IMG/VR virus record: IMGVR_UViG_3300035222_000011
Coordinates: 1 to 21,343 of that record
From: a virus
Length of the DNA stretch: 21,343 nt
Reading direction: 5' to 3' (one strand)
The notes under the pieces are model-generated. The model did no database searches. It was given only the letters and a program-made list of their open reading frames with translations, and was not told the DNA's origin. Positions 20,901 to 21,343 of the stretch are shown piece after piece. The position numbers were made by a program, and so were the translations under genes. Position 1 is the first letter of the stretch. Each line of letters starts with the position of its first letter.

Positions 20901-21343
20901 ACTTATAGATAAAATGGGTAGTGACCTATCAGTAGTGAATGCTGCTAGAGTTTCTTTTGCAAAAACAAAAGATATACTTGATGAAAAAGATGAGAAGTTA
21001 ATCAAGTATTTGGCAGAACACAATCATTGGTCACCATTTGCTCACGCTACAATGTCATTTAGAATTAAGGCACCAGTATTTGTTGCAAGACAATTAGTTA
21101 AACATCAAGTTGGTTTGGCTTGGAACGAAGTCAGTAGAAGATATGTAGATGATAAACCACATTTTTATATTCCATTTATGTGGAGAAAACGTCCTGATAA
21201 GAATATTAAACAAGGTTCAAGTGATGAAGAAGTACCTTATGACATAACTAAAATAATAAATGACGCTGAAGAAATGTATAATGATATGTTAGCAGACGAT
21301 ATAGCACCTGAAATGGCACGTATGATATTACCTCAATGTATGA
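20890..21343 (+). CDS. thyX: flavin-dependent thymidylate synthase ThyX (3' end outside window)
   Basis: ATG at 20890, overlapping the SGNH gene by 11 nt, opens a frame that runs off the window after 151 codons. The visible part has ThyX blocks: VNAARVSFAKT (16-26), HWSPFAHATMSFRIKAP (about 47-63) and the ThyX motif region ARQLVKHQVGLAWNEVSRRY, ending in Asn-Glu-x-Ser-x-Arg-Tyr. The enzyme makes dTMP from dUMP using FAD and folate. The usual RHR start of the motif is KHQ here and the spacing to NE is one longer, a divergent form I recall in phages. It completes the nucleotide set begun by nrdA/nrdB, although the glycan cassette lies between. Confidence 0.9.
   Translation, partial: MNVELIDKMGSDLSVVNAARVSFAKTKDILDEKDEKLIKYLAEHNHWSPFAHATMSFRIKAPVFVARQLVKHQVGLAWNEVSRRYVDDKPHFYIPFMWRKRPDKNIKQGSSDEEVPYDITKIINDAEEMYNDMLADDIAPEMARMILPQCM

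Noticed and set aside
1-21343. tRNA genes, CRISPR arrays, insertion sequences, integrase or attachment sites
   Set aside because: None recognised by eye; a covariance-model tRNA search was not possible here.

Overview
The window looks like part of the genome of an AT-rich, T4-like marine myovirus, most probably a pelagimyophage (a phage of SAR11/Pelagibacter or of another streamlined marine Proteobacterium). The grounds are a T4-type primase, nrdA/nrdB and thyX in phage-typical order, TATAAATA late-promoter boxes, a spanin pair, dense packing with many 1-50 nt overlaps, and all genes on the + strand. I recall curli-secretion genes being reported in pelagimyophages but could not check this here.

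Region 1 (1-4942) holds lysis and envelope genes: the end of a DUF1353 protein, a 53-aa holin-like membrane protein, an overlapping i-spanin/o-spanin pair, several small membrane or secreted proteins, a full-length amino-acid ABC transporter solute-binding lipoprotein of host type, and a thermonuclease. Four further short membrane or hypothetical genes follow.

Region 2 (about 4999-11315) is the standout. Behind a T4-type late promoter lies a tightly packed run encoding a CsgF-like protein, a CsgG-like outer-membrane secretion lipoprotein, a secreted curlin-like repeat protein, a 719-aa FecR-domain protein with a long Asp/Trp/Tyr-rich segment, and a CHASE2-transmembrane class III nucleotide cyclase with all catalytic residues. 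It reads as a self-contained export and signalling module: two secretion-channel components, candidate cargo, a FecR-type surface or periplasmic protein and a cyclic-nucleotide synthase. CsgE, CsgB and CsgC equivalents are not seen in the window.

Region 3 (11327-17060) returns to core phage metabolism: a coiled-coil membrane protein behind a late box, then a sigma70-like promoter that would give an almost leaderless mRNA for the T4 gp61-like primase. Class Ia ribonucleotide reductase (NrdA, NrdB), a zinc-ribbon protein and a RuvC-like resolvase follow.

Region 4 (17041-20900) is a compact sugar-modification cassette: two DxD glycosyltransferases, two related GT-B-like proteins and an SGNH-hydrolase-like protein, joined by 4-nt ATGA overlaps. 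A ThyX gene begins at 20890 and runs off the window.

A sequence-wide oddity is near absence of the pentamer GATGC/GCATC. Asp-Ala pairs are written GAC-GCN about 28 times and GAT-GCN only twice, although GAT is otherwise the common Asp codon. I saw no tRNA, rRNA, CRISPR array, insertion sequence, integrase or convincing terminator, and no stretch of more than 300 bases without a gene.
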